The notes beneath the pieces were generated by a model. It was not told the origin of the DNA. It was given only the letters and a program-made list of their open reading frames with translations, and did not search any database. DNA of 64,000 bases from the NCBI GenBank assembly GCA_015061915.1, contig SUVR01000001.1:71976-135975 (forward strand), written 5' to 3'. The DNA is from Lentisphaerota bacterium. GTDB lineage: Bacteria > Verrucomicrobiota > Lentisphaeria > Victivallales > UBA1829. Positions 9,005 through 18,424 of this stretch are shown piece by piece. The position numbers and the translations under genes were made by a program. Positions within the stretch are counted from its first letter, which is position 1, and every line of letters begins with the position of its first letter.

Positions 9005-9032
9005 AATATACAGCATATTTGCAGAAAATCAA
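9005..9032 (-). promoter_or_regulatory. Sigma-70-type promoter for grpE
   Basis: On the minus strand TTGATT (9027-9032) and TATATT (9005-9010) are separated by 16 bp, with the start expected near 8998. The -35 box overlaps the clpB stop codon, so grpE has its own start point although it follows clpB in the same direction. Confidence 0.6.
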
Positions 9033-11641
9033 ACGGTTTCCGGTATGTTTTCCACACACTGGAACGACAAGGCGTTCTGTGCTTTGGAAAAGTCCGCCCG
9101 GAGCGTCATACCGCCGTGGAGCTGTCCGGAGATAATGAGGCGGGAGAGGGGCGTTTCCAGATCGGAGACAACCACCCGTTTCAGTGGTCTTGCCCCGAAG
9201 CCGGGATCGTAGCCTTTTTCCGCCAGATAATCTTTTGCCTGTTCCGAAACATCCAGCCGGATCCCCTGATCGTCCAATCGTTTTGCAAGGCGGGACAGCA
9301 GAATATCCAGGATCTTCCGAACCTGAGTACGGTCCAGCGGATGGAACATAAGGATCCCGTCCACCCGGTTGAGAAATTCGGGGCGGAAGTGGGCATGGAG
9401 CAGTTTCATCACATCCGGCCGGACTTTTTCCGTATCGTTTGCCGATTCCAGCAGCAGATCACTGCCGATGTTACTGGTCATGATGATGATGGTGTTTTTG
9501 AAGCTGACCGTCCGCCCGTGGGAGTCCGTCAGCTGACCGTCATCCAGGATCTGCAGGAAGATGTTGAACACATCCGGATGCGCCTTTTCGATCTCATCGA
9601 AGAGGACCACAGAGTAGGGCTTGCGCCGGACCGCCTCGGTGAGCTGTCCGCCCTCCTCAAAACCCACATAACCGGGAGCGGCGCCGATGAGCCGGGAGAC
9701 GGTATATTTTTCCATATACTCGGACATATCGATCCGGATCATGGCGCGCTCGTCATCGAACAGTTCCTGCGCCAGAGTCCGTGCCAGTTCTGTCTTGCCG
9801 ACACCGGTTGGACCGAGGAAGATGAAGCTGGCTGTCGGTTTGTTGGGATCTTTCAGCCCGGACCGGGACCGCAGGACAGCATCTGCCACAGCAGTGACCG
9901 CTTCTTCCTGACCGACCACACGTTTGTGCAGTTCTTCATCCAGATGAAGCAGTTTTTCCCGTTCGCTCTGCACCAGTTTCGCCACGGGAATATGGGTCCA
10001 GCGGCTGACGATCGCCGCAATGTCGTCCTCCGTGACTTCCTCTTTGAGCAGACGGGCTTCAGAGGTGTTGGCGGCAGCAGCACGGTCTTCTGCGGCTTTG
10101 ATCTGTTTTTCAATACCGGGAATGATGGAGAAGCGCAGTTCGCCTGCCCGTTCCAGATCGGAATCCCGTTCCGCCTTGTCCAGTTTCGCTTTGGCGAGAT
10201 CCAGACTTTCCCGCAGAGTACGGGTTTCATCGATCGCCTGTTTTTCTGCATCCCACGCCGCCCGGAGTGCCTTGATCTGTTCGCTGATGTCGGCAAACTC
10301 TTTTTCCAGTTCTTCCCGGCGCATACGGGAACCGGCATCCTTTTCCTTTTTCAGGGCGGAGAGTTCGATTTCCATACGCATGGCTTTCCGTTCCAGTTCA
10401 TCGATCTCGGTGGGACAGGAGTCGATTTCGGTCCGCAGCTTGGCGGCGGCTTCGTCCATCAGGTCGATCGCCTTGTCCGGCAGGAAACGGTCTGCGATGT
10501 ACTTATCGGAGAGCGTGGCGGCAGCGACGATGGCTGCATCCCGGATCTTGACCCCGTGGTGCAGTTCGTAGCGTTCCTTCAGTCCGCGCAAAATGGAGAT
10601 CGTATCCTCCACATCCGGCTCTTCCACCAGAATGGACTGGAAACGCCGTTCCAGCGCGGGATCTTTTTCGATGTACTTCCGGTATTCGTCCAGCGTGGTG
10701 GCACCGATGCAATGCAGTTCACCCCGCGCCAGCATAGGCTTGAGCAGATTGCCTGCATCCATGCTGCCTTCGGATGCACCCGCACCGACAACTGTGTGCA
10801 GTTCGTCAATGAAAAGAATGATGTCACCCTGCGCGGACGATACTTCTTTCAATACCGCTTTCAGCCGTTCCTCGAACTCGCCGCGGTACTTGGCACCGGC
10901 AATGAGTGCCCCCATATCCAGTGCGATGATCCGCTTGTTTTTCAAAGTTTCCGGCACGTCGCCCCGGACGACCCGGCGGGCAAGTCCTTCCACGATCGCT
11001 GTCTTGCCTACCCCCGGCTCCCCGATGAGGACCGGGTTGTTTTTCGTGCGGCGGGCAAGGATCTGAATGGCGCGGCGGATCTCATCATCCCGTCCGATCA
11101 CCGGATCGATCTTGTCTTCGGCTGCCCGGGCGGTCAGGTCACGACCGTACTTTTCCAGTGCCTCGAAGGAGGCTTCCGGCGTTTCGTTCGTGACCCGCTG
11201 GTTGCCCCGGACCGCTTTCAATGCGGTCAGGAACGAGTCCGGATTGATACCGAATCCGGCAAGAAGTTTTGCGCAGACAGACGATTTTTCCATCAGTCCC
11301 CAGAACAGATGTTCCACGCTGATGAACTCATCTTTCATCTCGGTGGCTTTGTTTCGGGCGGCAAGCAGTGTTTCGCTGAATTCACGGGAGGTATAAGGCT
11401 GGCTCGCTGCGGATCCGCTGACTTTGGAAAGTTTATTCAGTTCGGCATCCACCGCTGCGGAAAGATCCGCCGCCGGAACGCTCATACGCTTCAGCAGGGA
11501 TGGGATCAGACCCTCCTCCTGAGTGATCAGGGATTTCAAAAGATGCAGGGCGGTGATTTCGCTGTTCCCCAGTTCCAGAGCCAGTTCCTGTGCCTGGAGC
11601 AGGGCAGCACGGGATTTTTCGGTCAGTTTCTGCATATCCAT
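9029..11641 (-). CDS. clpB: ATP-dependent disaggregase ClpB
   Basis: An 870-residue AAA+ protein. The Clp-N domain occupies about 1-150 ([17 protein letters not shown]). The first ATPase has Walker [16 protein letters not shown] near 205 and Walker [10 protein letters not shown]. The ClpB-specific coiled-coil M domain spans about 400-525. The second ATPase has [13 protein letters not shown] and [16 protein letters not shown]. It ends with the usual C-terminal domain. Length and the M domain distinguish it from ClpA and ClpC, and no ClpP-docking loop is expected. ClpB rescues aggregated proteins with DnaK-DnaJ-GrpE, whose partners are the next genes. GAAGGAGAAAGCACT precedes the start. A sigma-54 promoter lies upstream. 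Confidence 0.97.
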   Translation of the reverse strand: MDMQKLTEKSRAALLQAQELALELGNSEITALHLLKSLITQEEGLIPSLLKRMSVPAADLSAAVDAELNKLSKVSGSAASQPYTSREFSETLLAARNKATEMKDEFISVEHLFWGLMEKSSVCAKLLAGFGINPDSFLTALKAVRGNQRVTNETPEASFEALEKYGRDLTARAAEDKIDPVIGRDDEIRRAIQILARRTKNNPVLIGEPGVGKTAIVEGLARRVVRGDVPETLKNKRIIALDMGALIAGAKYRGEFEERLKAVLKEVSSAQGDIILFIDELHTVVGAGASEGSMDAGNLLKPMLARGELHCIGATTLDEYRKYIEKDPALERRFQSILVEEPDVEDTISILRGLKERYELHHGVKIRDAAIVAAATLSDKYIADRFLPDKAIDLMDEAAAKLRTEIDSCPTEIDELERKAMRMEIELSALKKEKDAGSRMRREELEKEFADISEQIKALRAAWDAEKQAIDETRTLRESLDLAKAKLDKAERDSDLERAGELRFSIIPGIEKQIKAAEDRAAAANTSEARLLKEEVTEDDIAAIVSRWTHIPVAKLVQSEREKLLHLDEELHKRVVGQEEAVTAVADAVLRSRSGLKDPNKPTASFIFLGPTGVGKTELARTLAQELFDDERAMIRIDMSEYMEKYTVSRLIGAAPGYVGFEEGGQLTEAVRRKPYSVVLFDEIEKAHPDVFNIFLQILDDGQLTDSHGRTVSFKNTIIIMTSNIGSDLLLESANDTEKVRPDVMKLLHAHFRPEFLNRVDGILMFHPLDRTQVRKILDILLSRLAKRLDDQGIRLDVSEQAKDYLAEKGYDPGFGARPLKRVVVSDLETPLSRLIISGQLHGGMTLRADFSKAQNALSFQCVENIPETV

Positions 11642-11693
11642 AGTGCTTTCTCCTTCATTTTGCGGTTGTTCTTTTCTTTGACAACATCAATAA

Positions 11694-11710
11694 AGCAAAA
11701 AGCGTGCCAA
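11694..11710 (-). promoter_or_regulatory. Sigma-54 (RpoN) promoter of clpB
   Basis: The minus strand reads TTGGCACG-CTTT-TTGCT, matching the sigma-54 -24/-12 consensus YTGGCACG-N4-TTGCW at every conserved position, including the exact spacing of the invariant GG and GC. The predicted start is about 12 bases beyond the GC, near 11684, giving a leader of about 40 bases to the clpB ATG. Sigma-54 promoters need an AAA+ enhancer-binding activator, so clpB here is likely switched on by such a regulator instead of by a sigma-32 or CIRCE system. Confidence 0.75.
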
Positions 11711-11740
11711 TGATAAAATGAGTAAGAAAAAAGTGGGATA

Positions 11741-11785
11741 TGTGACAAAATGGCGCAGTTATCAGTGCGCCGAAACTGTGACAAA
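11741..11785. promoter_or_regulatory. Candidate activator site upstream of the clpB sigma-54 promoter
   Basis: TGTGACAAA occurs twice in direct orientation (11741-11749 and 11777-11785, 36 bp apart), flanking a perfect inverted repeat GGCGCA-N8-TGCGCC (11752-11757 and 11766-11771). The block starts about 30 bp upstream of the -24 element, the usual place for an enhancer-binding-protein site. The same inverted repeat is followed by ATTTTGT on the minus strand, so it could instead be a weak terminator of the recombinase gene. Confidence 0.45.
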
Positions 11786-11793
11786 CTGCCCGT

Positions 11794-12813
11794 TTACGCA
11801 CGGGGGTGGGCGGCGTTGTAGATCCGTTTCATCCGTTCTGTGGTGATGTGGGTATAGATCTGGGTCGTGCTGAGATTTTCGTGTCCCAGTAATTCCTGAA
11901 CGCTCCGCAGGTCCGCTCCGGCATCCAGCAGATGCGTTGCGAAAGAATGACGCAGCTTGTGGGGTGTCATATCCGAGGGCAAACCCGCCTGATTGAGATA
12001 TTCCTTGAAATTCCGTTGAAAACTGCGTGCGGTCAGGCGTTGTCCGTGTTTGTTGACAAAGACGGGTGCATTTTTTGACCGGTCGGATGTGTACATGGCA
12101 CGGATCTGGAAATAGGTTCGCAGCGCCCGTTCGGCAGGTGCGCCCAGAGCGGCGTAGCGTTCTTTCTTGCCTTTTCCCCGGATCATCATAACATCGGAAA
12201 GCAGGTCAAGATCGCCCATATTCAGCCCCATGGCCTCATTGATACGCAGTCCACCGGAGTAGATGACTTCCAGAATGGCGGCGTCCCGTGTTTCACCCAG
12301 TTCAGCACTGTCTTCGGTCATTGCCACACCGTTTTCCAGCCGTTCCCGCCAGTATGCGGCGGGTGCGCCGAGGAGTTTATCCACTTCCTTGACGGTCATA
12401 AATTTCGGCAGCAGTTTTTCCCGTTTGGGGGAGGTGAGACCGGAAAAAGGGTTCTGGTCGGTGATGTCCTCCCGTTCCAGAAAACGGTAGAAGCTGCGCA
12501 GTGCGGAAAGTTTGCGGGTGGTGGAAGTTTTTCCCACACCGTTTTCCTGCAGTTTGACCACGAAACTGCGTGCATCGGCAACGGTGGCGCCTGTCCACGG
12601 GATCTGCTTCTGATCCGCCTTGCAGTCAAGGGAAAGTTCGGCAAACTGGAGAATATCGATCCGATAGGAGTTGATCGTGTGTGCGGAAGCGTTCCGTTCC
12701 CCCTCCAGAAAACGGAGAAAGAGCTGCAGCGTTTCGTCTTCCGGCTCGATCACTTTGATCGGGATCGCAGCAACCGGCGGTGTTTTCCGGGCAAGTCTTG
12801 GATTGTTTTTCAT
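11794..12813 (-). CDS. Tyrosine site-specific recombinase of the XerC/XerD type
   Basis: A 339-residue integrase-family protein. The N-terminal SAM-like DNA-binding domain occupies about 25-130 (LRFLEGERNASAHTINSYRIDILQF). The catalytic domain carries the full tetrad: Arg in GGLRINEAMGL, HKLRHSFATHLLDAGAD, the LGHENLSTTQIYTH block with the catalytic Tyr. Xer recombinases resolve chromosome dimers at dif. Nothing nearby suggests a phage or integron. The length, about 40 above E. coli XerC, comes from a proline-rich N-terminal extension and a short insertion before the first catalytic Arg. Which Xer paralogue it is cannot be settled here. It is divergent from the next gene. Confidence 0.9.
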   Translation of the reverse strand: MKNNPRLARKTPPVAAIPIKVIEPEDETLQLFLRFLEGERNASAHTINSYRIDILQFAELSLDCKADQKQIPWTGATVADARSFVVKLQENGVGKTSTTRKLSALRSFYRFLEREDITDQNPFSGLTSPKREKLLPKFMTVKEVDKLLGAPAAYWRERLENGVAMTEDSAELGETRDAAILEVIYSGGLRINEAMGLNMGDLDLLSDVMMIRGKGKKERYAALGAPAERALRTYFQIRAMYTSDRSKNAPVFVNKHGQRLTARSFQRNFKEYLNQAGLPSDMTPHKLRHSFATHLLDAGADLRSVQELLGHENLSTTQIYTHITTERMKRIYNAAHPRA

Positions 12814-12859
12814 CTCTTCTGTTCCGTAAAAAAATCTTTCATTCTATAACAATACGCCC

Positions 12860-12887
12860 TTGATATTAAGATTCAAGCCATTATATT
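12860..12887 (+). promoter_or_regulatory. Promoter for the secreted protein gene at 12937
   Basis: TTGATA (12860-12865), 16 bp, TATATT (12882-12887). Transcription would start near 12895, about 40 bases before the preferred start codon at 12937 and after the alternative ATG context is largely excluded. Confidence 0.55.
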
Positions 12888-12936
12888 TATAAAATGTGAA
12901 AAAATTATGAAATCTGCCGGTTGCGGCGGAGGAAAG

Positions 12937-13548
12937 ATGAAGGTCAGAATGAAAAAATTGCTCTTCCTGTTGTTTGCGGCGGCACTTGCACTGCCTTGTG
13001 CCGCAAAGGATAAAAAGGACGATGACAAACCGGATTATATGCTTGTAGATCCCGAAACGGCAAAGATATTTCCAAAAGTGAAAGAACCTCTTACCCTCCA
13101 GCGCGGTCTGCAGAATGATGTGTTTTTTGTGAAAGAGGGAAAACTCACGCCGGCGATCCTGAGTTTCAAGGTGTTGAACCGGAACAACCTGGAAGTCATT
13201 TCCATTGATGAATGGTTCCAGGAGGAGCGGAACAACATCCGGATCAGCATTGCACCGGTCAAACGCCGCGGGGAGAAAGTGTCGGAGCAGGATTGGAAAC
13301 AGATCTGGCCTGCCGGGAAGAAAGAAAAGAACCCCAGACGTCAGCCGGTGGCGTTGGCGCCCGGAAACAATCTGATGCTGGATGTACCTGCAGAGATTTT
13401 GCTGACGGAACCGCTGAAGAAAGTGGAGCGCCGTCTGGCGGTGAAAGTGGAACTGAACCTGCGGTCGGTCAAGGCGGATCCGCTGGTTTTTGAAGTACGG
13501 TTGAGAAAGAAACAGGGTAAGGTCAGAGAGCTGATCTTTGCAGATTGA
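12937..13548 (+). CDS. Secreted protein of unknown function
   Basis: I do not recognise this family. Starting at the ATG at 12937, preceded by GGCGGAGGAAAG, it has 203 residues with a signal peptide (MKKLLFLLFAAALALPCAA) followed by a charged segment KDKKDDDKPD. The mature part is rich in beta-prone residues and basic patches and contains no cysteine after the signal. A more upstream ATG (12907) would put the signal sequence 14 residues inside and lacks a ribosome binding site. It is 29 bases from the downstream debranching-enzyme gene, so cotranscription is likely. It could be a periplasmic accessory protein, but nothing in the sequence specifies a role. Confidence 0.7.
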   Translation: MKVRMKKLLFLLFAAALALPCAAKDKKDDDKPDYMLVDPETAKIFPKVKEPLTLQRGLQNDVFFVKEGKLTPAILSFKVLNRNNLEVISIDEWFQEERNNIRISIAPVKRRGEKVSEQDWKQIWPAGKKEKNPRRQPVALAPGNNLMLDVPAEILLTEPLKKVERRLAVKVELNLRSVKADPLVFEVRLRKKQGKVRELIFAD

Positions 13549-13577
13549 CGACCCTTTTGAAATAAGGCAGAAAAAGT

Positions 13578-16500
13578 ATGAAGATCAAACAATTTCCCGA
13601 AACAGGAAAACATCTGATCCGCTATACCGGCGATACGATGGAATTTCAAGTGCAGCTTACCGGAAAGATCGTTCCCGGTAAAGCCTTCCTTTGCACAAAT
13701 CTGGGCAATGCCGCCCTGCGCAGAGCAGAGATCATTGAGGAAGTGGAAGAACGGATCACTGCCGGCGGCGCCGACTGGTCTGACATACCCATGCAGCAAA
13801 TCAATGATTATACATTCTCCATCCGGCTCGCCCTGACGGAACCCGGACATTTTGAATGTAAGTGTTCGTTCGTGCCGGATGACGGCTCGGAAACGGTCTG
13901 GGCGGAAGGACATAATGTTCACGTGAATGTGGAACCTGCCGCCTATTGCTGTTCCAACAGTGTGTACTGCGCCTTTGTCCGGCAGTTCGGTGAGAACAAG
14001 AACAAACCGGTCTCCACGCTGGCGGAAGGTATCACGCAGGATGAACTGCAGAAGTTTGACGATCATGGCTATGCCCTTATCCCCGGATCCGGTACGTTCC
14101 GGGATCTGATCGGAGAACTGGATCACATCGTAAACCATCTCAAGTGCCGGATCATCCATCTGCTGCCGGTCAATCCCACACCCACCGTCTATGGGCGTAT
14201 GGGGCGCTTCGGCAGTCCTTATGCCTCTCTCGATTTTACGGCGATCGATCCCTCTCTGGCGGAGTTCGACCGCAAGGCAACACCACTGGATCAGTTCGTT
14301 GAGCTGGCGGATGAAATTCACAAACGGGATGCAAAACTTTTTATTGATATCGCCATCAACCACACCGGATGGGCTGCAAAACTCCACGAGACTCATCCGG
14401 ACTGGCTGGTACGGGAGCCGGATGGAACCATTCATTCCCCCGGTGCGTGGGGCGTCACATGGGGCGATCTGACCGAACTGGACCACAGTAAACTGGACCT
14501 CTGGAAATATCTGGCGGATGTTTTCCTCGTCTGGTGCCGCAGAGGGGTGGATGGCTTCCGCTGCGATGCCGGGTATATGATCCCCGCTCCGGCATGGGAA
14601 TATATTTCCGCACGGGTGCGACAGGAATTCCCGGAAACGATCTTCCTGCTGGAAGGGCTTGGCGGCGATCCGGCTGTTACAAGAGCACTGCTGGATCAGG
14701 CAAACTTGAACTGGGCATATTCCGAACTGTTCCAGAACTATTCACGGGAACAGATCGAAGGCTATCTGCGTTACGCATGGAGTGAAAGCTCCGGAAACGG
14801 ACTGATGATCCATTATGCCGAGACACACGACAACAACCGCCTTGCCGCCGTGTCTCGACCTTATGCCTCCATGCGTACTGCCCTTTCTGCCCTCAGCTCC
14901 GTTTCCGGTGCTTTCGGTTTCGCAAACGGGGTGGAATGGTTCGCTACACAGAAAATCGATGTCCACGAGGCATCCGCTCTGAATTGGGGCGCTGCTGAAA
15001 ATCAGAATGCTCTGATCCGGCGGCTCAACCTGCTCCTTGCTCTTCATCCGGCGTTCCGCAACGGCGCTATGATGGAATTCCTGGATTGCGGCGGTGTCAA
15101 TGCCGTCCTGTTTACCCGTTCTGACGGCGATGGAAACGATCTCCTGGTCGCTGTCAATCTGGATTGCGAACGGACCGCCACGCTGGAATGGAGTGCCACC
15201 TACACGCCGGAAATGGTCTCCTGTACAGCGCTGGATCTCATCTCCGGAAAGAATGTCACGCTCGCAAGAACGCCGGAAAATAAACTGCGTCTGGTTCTCG
15301 GGGCGGCAAAGTTTATGTGTATTTCCTGCAGCAGAAGCTGGCTCGATAAGATCACTGCCGCCGAAACGGACTACGATTTGGCGATCGAGCCCCTGACGGT
15401 ACAGGAGGCTGAAACAGTGGCTCTTCAAATGACCGTATGGCATCGCCATTCTGTGGTGCTGGATCCCGCATTCGATCCCGTTTCTGCCGCCGCTGCGCTC
15501 CTCCGCTCTCCCGAACAGTTTATGCAGGACTTGACGCAGAATTCCGGCGGCTGTTCCTTTGTGCATTGGCAGTTCCCCGAAGATTTGAAACGGGATGTGA
15601 TGCTGCCGCCGGATACCGCTCTCTTTGCCACAGCTCCCCACCGTTTCCGTTGTCGGATCCTCGACGAAAATGGGGAAAAAGTTTTGGCCCGTGCCATCGC
15701 TATGAAGGATGAAAGCGGCAGATATTTTGTCCTGATCCCGCCCCTGCCGGAAACCGGTCAGCCCCGCAGATTGATCTTCCAGATCCGGTCCTATGCACAG
15801 GATCACTCGCTGGCTGGCAGTTCTGTTCTCGTGCTGCTGCCCGAAGATGTAAAGACGGCGGCTGTCCGTTTCGATCGGAACGCCATTTATGGCCACAGCA
15901 GGGCTTTTATGCAGGCAAACGGGCGCGGCGCTCTCATCCATCAGCGTATTGAGATGGAACAGCTCAAAAGCCGCTACGATGCCATCCTGTTGGCAAACCT
16001 CAGCACCGAATATCCGGAAGACCGGCACATTATGTGGCGCAGGATCCGTATCTGGGTCCTATGGCACGCACGCCGTCAGGAAGTCAAGCACGAACATCTC
16101 CACGCTTTCCACCTCGCTGCGGATGGCGGCGGTGTCTGGGAGTACCATGTCCCCGTCGGTACCGGGCTCTTTCTGGAACTTTGCATTAAAATGGAGATCG
16201 TTCAGGGCGAAAATGCTGTGATCCTCACCGTTCACAGAAAGTCCTGTCAGTCGCCGAAGCGTCTCCCCGATCAGGTCCCCGTGCAGATCATCATCAGACC
16301 CGATATTGAAGACCGCAATTTCCATTACAATACCAAGGCGGCGCAAGGTCCCGAACATTACTGGAAGGACCGGATCACCGTGAACGGACAGGGCTTTGAG
16401 TTCGCTCCGGCACCCGACCGCATCCTCTCCCTGACTGTTTCCAGCGGGTCTTTCAAACGCAAAGACGAATGGCTTTATATGAACTGGATGGAACACGAAG

Positions 16501-17867
16501 CCGCACGGGGACTTGATCCGGACAGCGACCTGTTCAGCCCCGGTGCATTCCGTTTCGCTCTGTCCGGAAACGATACAACGTATATTGCCGGACAGATTAT
16601 CACCCCGCAGACGCAGAAAAAGATCACACCCGCCCCATTGGAACAGGATCCGTTCAACTGCATCGGAAACAATATTGAGCAAATCGCACTTCACTCCCTC
16701 GGAGAGTTCATCGTCAAGCGTGATGATTTGAAAACGGTTATTGCCGGCTATCCCTGGTTCCTGGATTGGGGAAGGGATACCCTCATCGCCGCACGCGGTT
16801 TGATCGCTGCTCCCCGGTTCCGGGATGATGTGAAAAAGATCCTGATCCAGTTCGCACGCTTTGAAGAAAACGGTACCATACCCAATATGATTTCAGGAAA
16901 CAATGCCGCAAACAGGGATACTTCCGATGCTCCCCTCTGGCTCTTTACCGCAGCTGCCGACCTCTGCCGCTCCGAAGGAAATCGGGATTTCCTGGAAACT
17001 CCTGTCCGGGAAGGACAGAACTTCAAACAGGTCCTGATCCGGCTGGCGGAAGGTTTGATCCGCGGCACGGAAAACGGTATCAGCGTGGATCCCGAAAGTT
17101 TCCTCATGTTCAGTCCTCCCCATTTTACATGGATGGATACCAATTATCCCGCCGGCACTCCGCGGGAAGGTTATCCCATTGAGATTCAGGCGCTCTGGTT
17201 CGCTGCCCTCAACTTCCTGGCGGATGTGACCGGCGAAAACTGCTGGAGAGAACGCGCCGCACAGGTCCGCCTTTCCATCCTCAAATATTTTACGCTGCCC
17301 GGAAAAAAATATCTTTCCGATTGTCTGCACTGTTCCAGAGGCGTTCCCGCCGCAAAAGCGGTGGCGGATGATCATCTGCGTTCCAATCAGCTCCTGGCTG
17401 TTACCCTCGGCTCTGTCCGGGATAAGAAACAGGCAGCCGGTATTCTGGAAGCCTGTACTGCTCTCCTCATCCCCGGCGCCATCCGGTCGCTGGCAGATCA
17501 GAAGACTGAATACGCACTCCCCGTTTACGGCGCCGACGGACGCTGCCTCAACGATCCCAACCGCCCCTATTTCGGTACCTATGAAGGCGATGAAGATACA
17601 CGCAGAAAACCGGCGTATCATAACGGTACCGCATGGACCTGGCCTTTCCCGTCTTTCCCCGAAGCATATTATATGATCTATGGCGAGGAAGGAAAAAAGA
17701 CCGCCCGCGCGTACCTGGCATCTATGGTTTCCCTTATGGATAACGGATGTATCACACAGCTGCCGGAGATCGTGGACGGAAATGCCCCCCATAAGCCCAG
17801 AGGATGTGATGCTCAAGCGTGGGGTATGTCCGAGTTCTACCGCGTGTGGAAACTCCTCCACAGCTGA
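13578..17867 (+). CDS. Two-headed glycogen debranching enzyme (GH13-type plus GH133-type)
   Basis: A 1429-residue protein with two catalytic modules. The N-terminal half is a GH13 alpha-amylase-like barrel: DIAINHTG near residue 256 (region I), GFRCDAGYMIP near 324 (region II, Asp nucleophile), FLLEGLGG near 356 (region III, Glu) and HYAETHDNNR near 413 (region IV). The C-terminal part is an amylo-alpha-1,6-glucosidase (GDE_C, GH133): FLDWGRDTLIAARGL near 1060, GTIPNMISG near 1099, and ending with ACDAQAWGMSEFYRVW-type residues. This is the domain order of the eukaryotic debrancher, in which the first site transfers maltosyl groups and the second releases the branch glucose. No signal peptide is seen, so it should act on cytoplasmic glycogen. 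Bifunctionality is inferred from intact motifs. Confidence 0.88.
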   Translation: MKIKQFPETGKHLIRYTGDTMEFQVQLTGKIVPGKAFLCTNLGNAALRRAEIIEEVEERITAGGADWSDIPMQQINDYTFSIRLALTEPGHFECKCSFVPDDGSETVWAEGHNVHVNVEPAAYCCSNSVYCAFVRQFGENKNKPVSTLAEGITQDELQKFDDHGYALIPGSGTFRDLIGELDHIVNHLKCRIIHLLPVNPTPTVYGRMGRFGSPYASLDFTAIDPSLAEFDRKATPLDQFVELADEIHKRDAKLFIDIAINHTGWAAKLHETHPDWLVREPDGTIHSPGAWGVTWGDLTELDHSKLDLWKYLADVFLVWCRRGVDGFRCDAGYMIPAPAWEYISARVRQEFPETIFLLEGLGGDPAVTRALLDQANLNWAYSELFQNYSREQIEGYLRYAWSESSGNGLMIHYAETHDNNRLAAVSRPYASMRTALSALSSVSGAFGFANGVEWFATQKIDVHEASALNWGAAENQNALIRRLNLLLALHPAFRNGAMMEFLDCGGVNAVLFTRSDGDGNDLLVAVNLDCERTATLEWSATYTPEMVSCTALDLISGKNVTLARTPENKLRLVLGAAKFMCISCSRSWLDKITAAETDYDLAIEPLTVQEAETVALQMTVWHRHSVVLDPAFDPVSAAAALLRSPEQFMQDLTQNSGGCSFVHWQFPEDLKRDVMLPPDTALFATAPHRFRCRILDENGEKVLARAIAMKDESGRYFVLIPPLPETGQPRRLIFQIRSYAQDHSLAGSSVLVLLPEDVKTAAVRFDRNAIYGHSRAFMQANGRGALIHQRIEMEQLKSRYDAILLANLSTEYPEDRHIMWRRIRIWVLWHARRQEVKHEHLHAFHLAADGGGVWEYHVPVGTGLFLELCIKMEIVQGENAVILTVHRKSCQSPKRLPDQVPVQIIIRPDIEDRNFHYNTKAAQGPEHYWKDRITVNGQGFEFAPAPDRILSLTVSSGSFKRKDEWLYMNWMEHEAARGLDPDSDLFSPGAFRFALSGNDTTYIAGQIITPQTQKKITPAPLEQDPFNCIGNNIEQIALHSLGEFIVKRDDLKTVIAGYPWFLDWGRDTLIAARGLIAAPRFRDDVKKILIQFARFEENGTIPNMISGNNAANRDTSDAPLWLFTAAADLCRSEGNRDFLETPVREGQNFKQVLIRLAEGLIRGTENGISVDPESFLMFSPPHFTWMDTNYPAGTPREGYPIEIQALWFAALNFLADVTGENCWRERAAQVRLSILKYFTLPGKKYLSDCLHCSRGVPAAKAVADDHLRSNQLLAVTLGSVRDKKQAAGILEACTALLIPGAIRSLADQKTEYALPVYGADGRCLNDPNRPYFGTYEGDEDTRRKPAYHNGTAWTWPFPSFPEAYYMIYGEEGKKTARAYLASMVSLMDNGCITQLPEIVDGNAPHKPRGCDAQAWGMSEFYRVWKLLHS

Positions 17868-17884
17868 TCGCAGGCAAAAACAAA

Positions 17885-17917
17885 CCGGGCTCGCTCCGAA
17901 AGTCAGAGTAAGCCCGG
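17885..17917 (-). terminator. Terminator after the DUF805 gene
   Basis: CCGGGCT (17885-17891) pairs with AGCCCGG (17911-17917). On the minus strand the stem is followed by TTTGTTTTT. It separates the DUF805 gene from the convergent debranching-enzyme gene. Confidence 0.75.
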
Positions 17918-17939
17918 TAAAACAGTCTGTATCAGATCG

Positions 17940-18317
17940 TTACTTGTTTCTTAAAAAGACAAGCAGCAACGCAATCACACCCACAACCGGTATGATCGGA
18001 AGAAGAATCAGCCAGATCGGAAGGTTCAGATCACGCAGACGGCGGATACCGAAACCGATGTTCGGAAGAAGCACGGCAAGAGAACCGATCACGGGAATGA
18101 GGGAGACAATAAACGCCGGAAGAAAGTAGACTGCATAATCTTTACGGCTGACTGTCCCCTCAAAGTTCAGATAATCTTTCTTGAGGATTTCAAACCAATC
18201 TTGCAGAATCGTACCGATTTCTTTTCCGGCAGTGGCTTCTTTGTATTCAGTCACAACTCCCTGCCAGTTCTGAGGAATCTGGTCCAGCGTTTCCTTGCAA
18301 TAGGCACCAATGTTCAT
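17940..18317 (-). CDS. Small DUF805-type membrane protein
   Basis: A 125-residue protein. A soluble N-terminal 55 residues (NIGAYCKETLDQIPQNWQG) precede three hydrophobic segments. The DUF805 hallmark is present: NFEGTVSRKDYAVYFLPAFIV (F.G..SR..Y) and, between the last two membrane segments, GFGIRRLRDLNLPIWLILL, matching the iRRLHD...W pattern. DUF805 proteins are inner-membrane proteins of unknown role. The start is supported by AAGGAGAACACG immediately upstream. It lies alone between two minus-strand terminators. Confidence 0.8.
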   Translation of the reverse strand: MNIGAYCKETLDQIPQNWQGVVTEYKEATAGKEIGTILQDWFEILKKDYLNFEGTVSRKDYAVYFLPAFIVSLIPVIGSLAVLLPNIGFGIRRLRDLNLPIWLILLPIIPVVGVIALLLVFLRNK

Positions 18318-18378
18318 CGTGTTCTCCTTGTTTCGTGGTTGAGAAAAATGATTACCGTTTTGGTCAATTTAACGCTGA

Positions 18379-18402
18379 AAAACCAGTTTTTCAAGCTGGT
18401 TT
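18379..18402 (-). terminator. Terminator after the small membrane protein gene
   Basis: AACCAG (18381-18386) and CTGGTT (18396-18401) form a stem that is followed by a short T-run on the minus strand. It lies 23 bases after the stop of the gene at 18425-18706. Confidence 0.6.
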
Positions 18403-18424
18403 ATGAAAAAAATACCATTTTTTG

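Noticed and set aside
8961-9028. A CIRCE (HrcA) or sigma-32 heat-shock element upstream of grpE or clpB
   Set aside because: No TTAGCACTC-N9-GAGTGCTAA or CTTGAA/CCCCAT pattern is found in either intergenic stretch.
9116-11713. An 865-codon frame on the plus strand opposite clpB, and similar very long antisense frames at 5063-6667, 7521-9212, 48753-51599, 57447-59429 and 59602-61101
   Set aside because: Each lies fully antisense to a well-recognised gene, has no domain, signal peptide or ribosome binding site, and is explained by the codon bias of the real gene.
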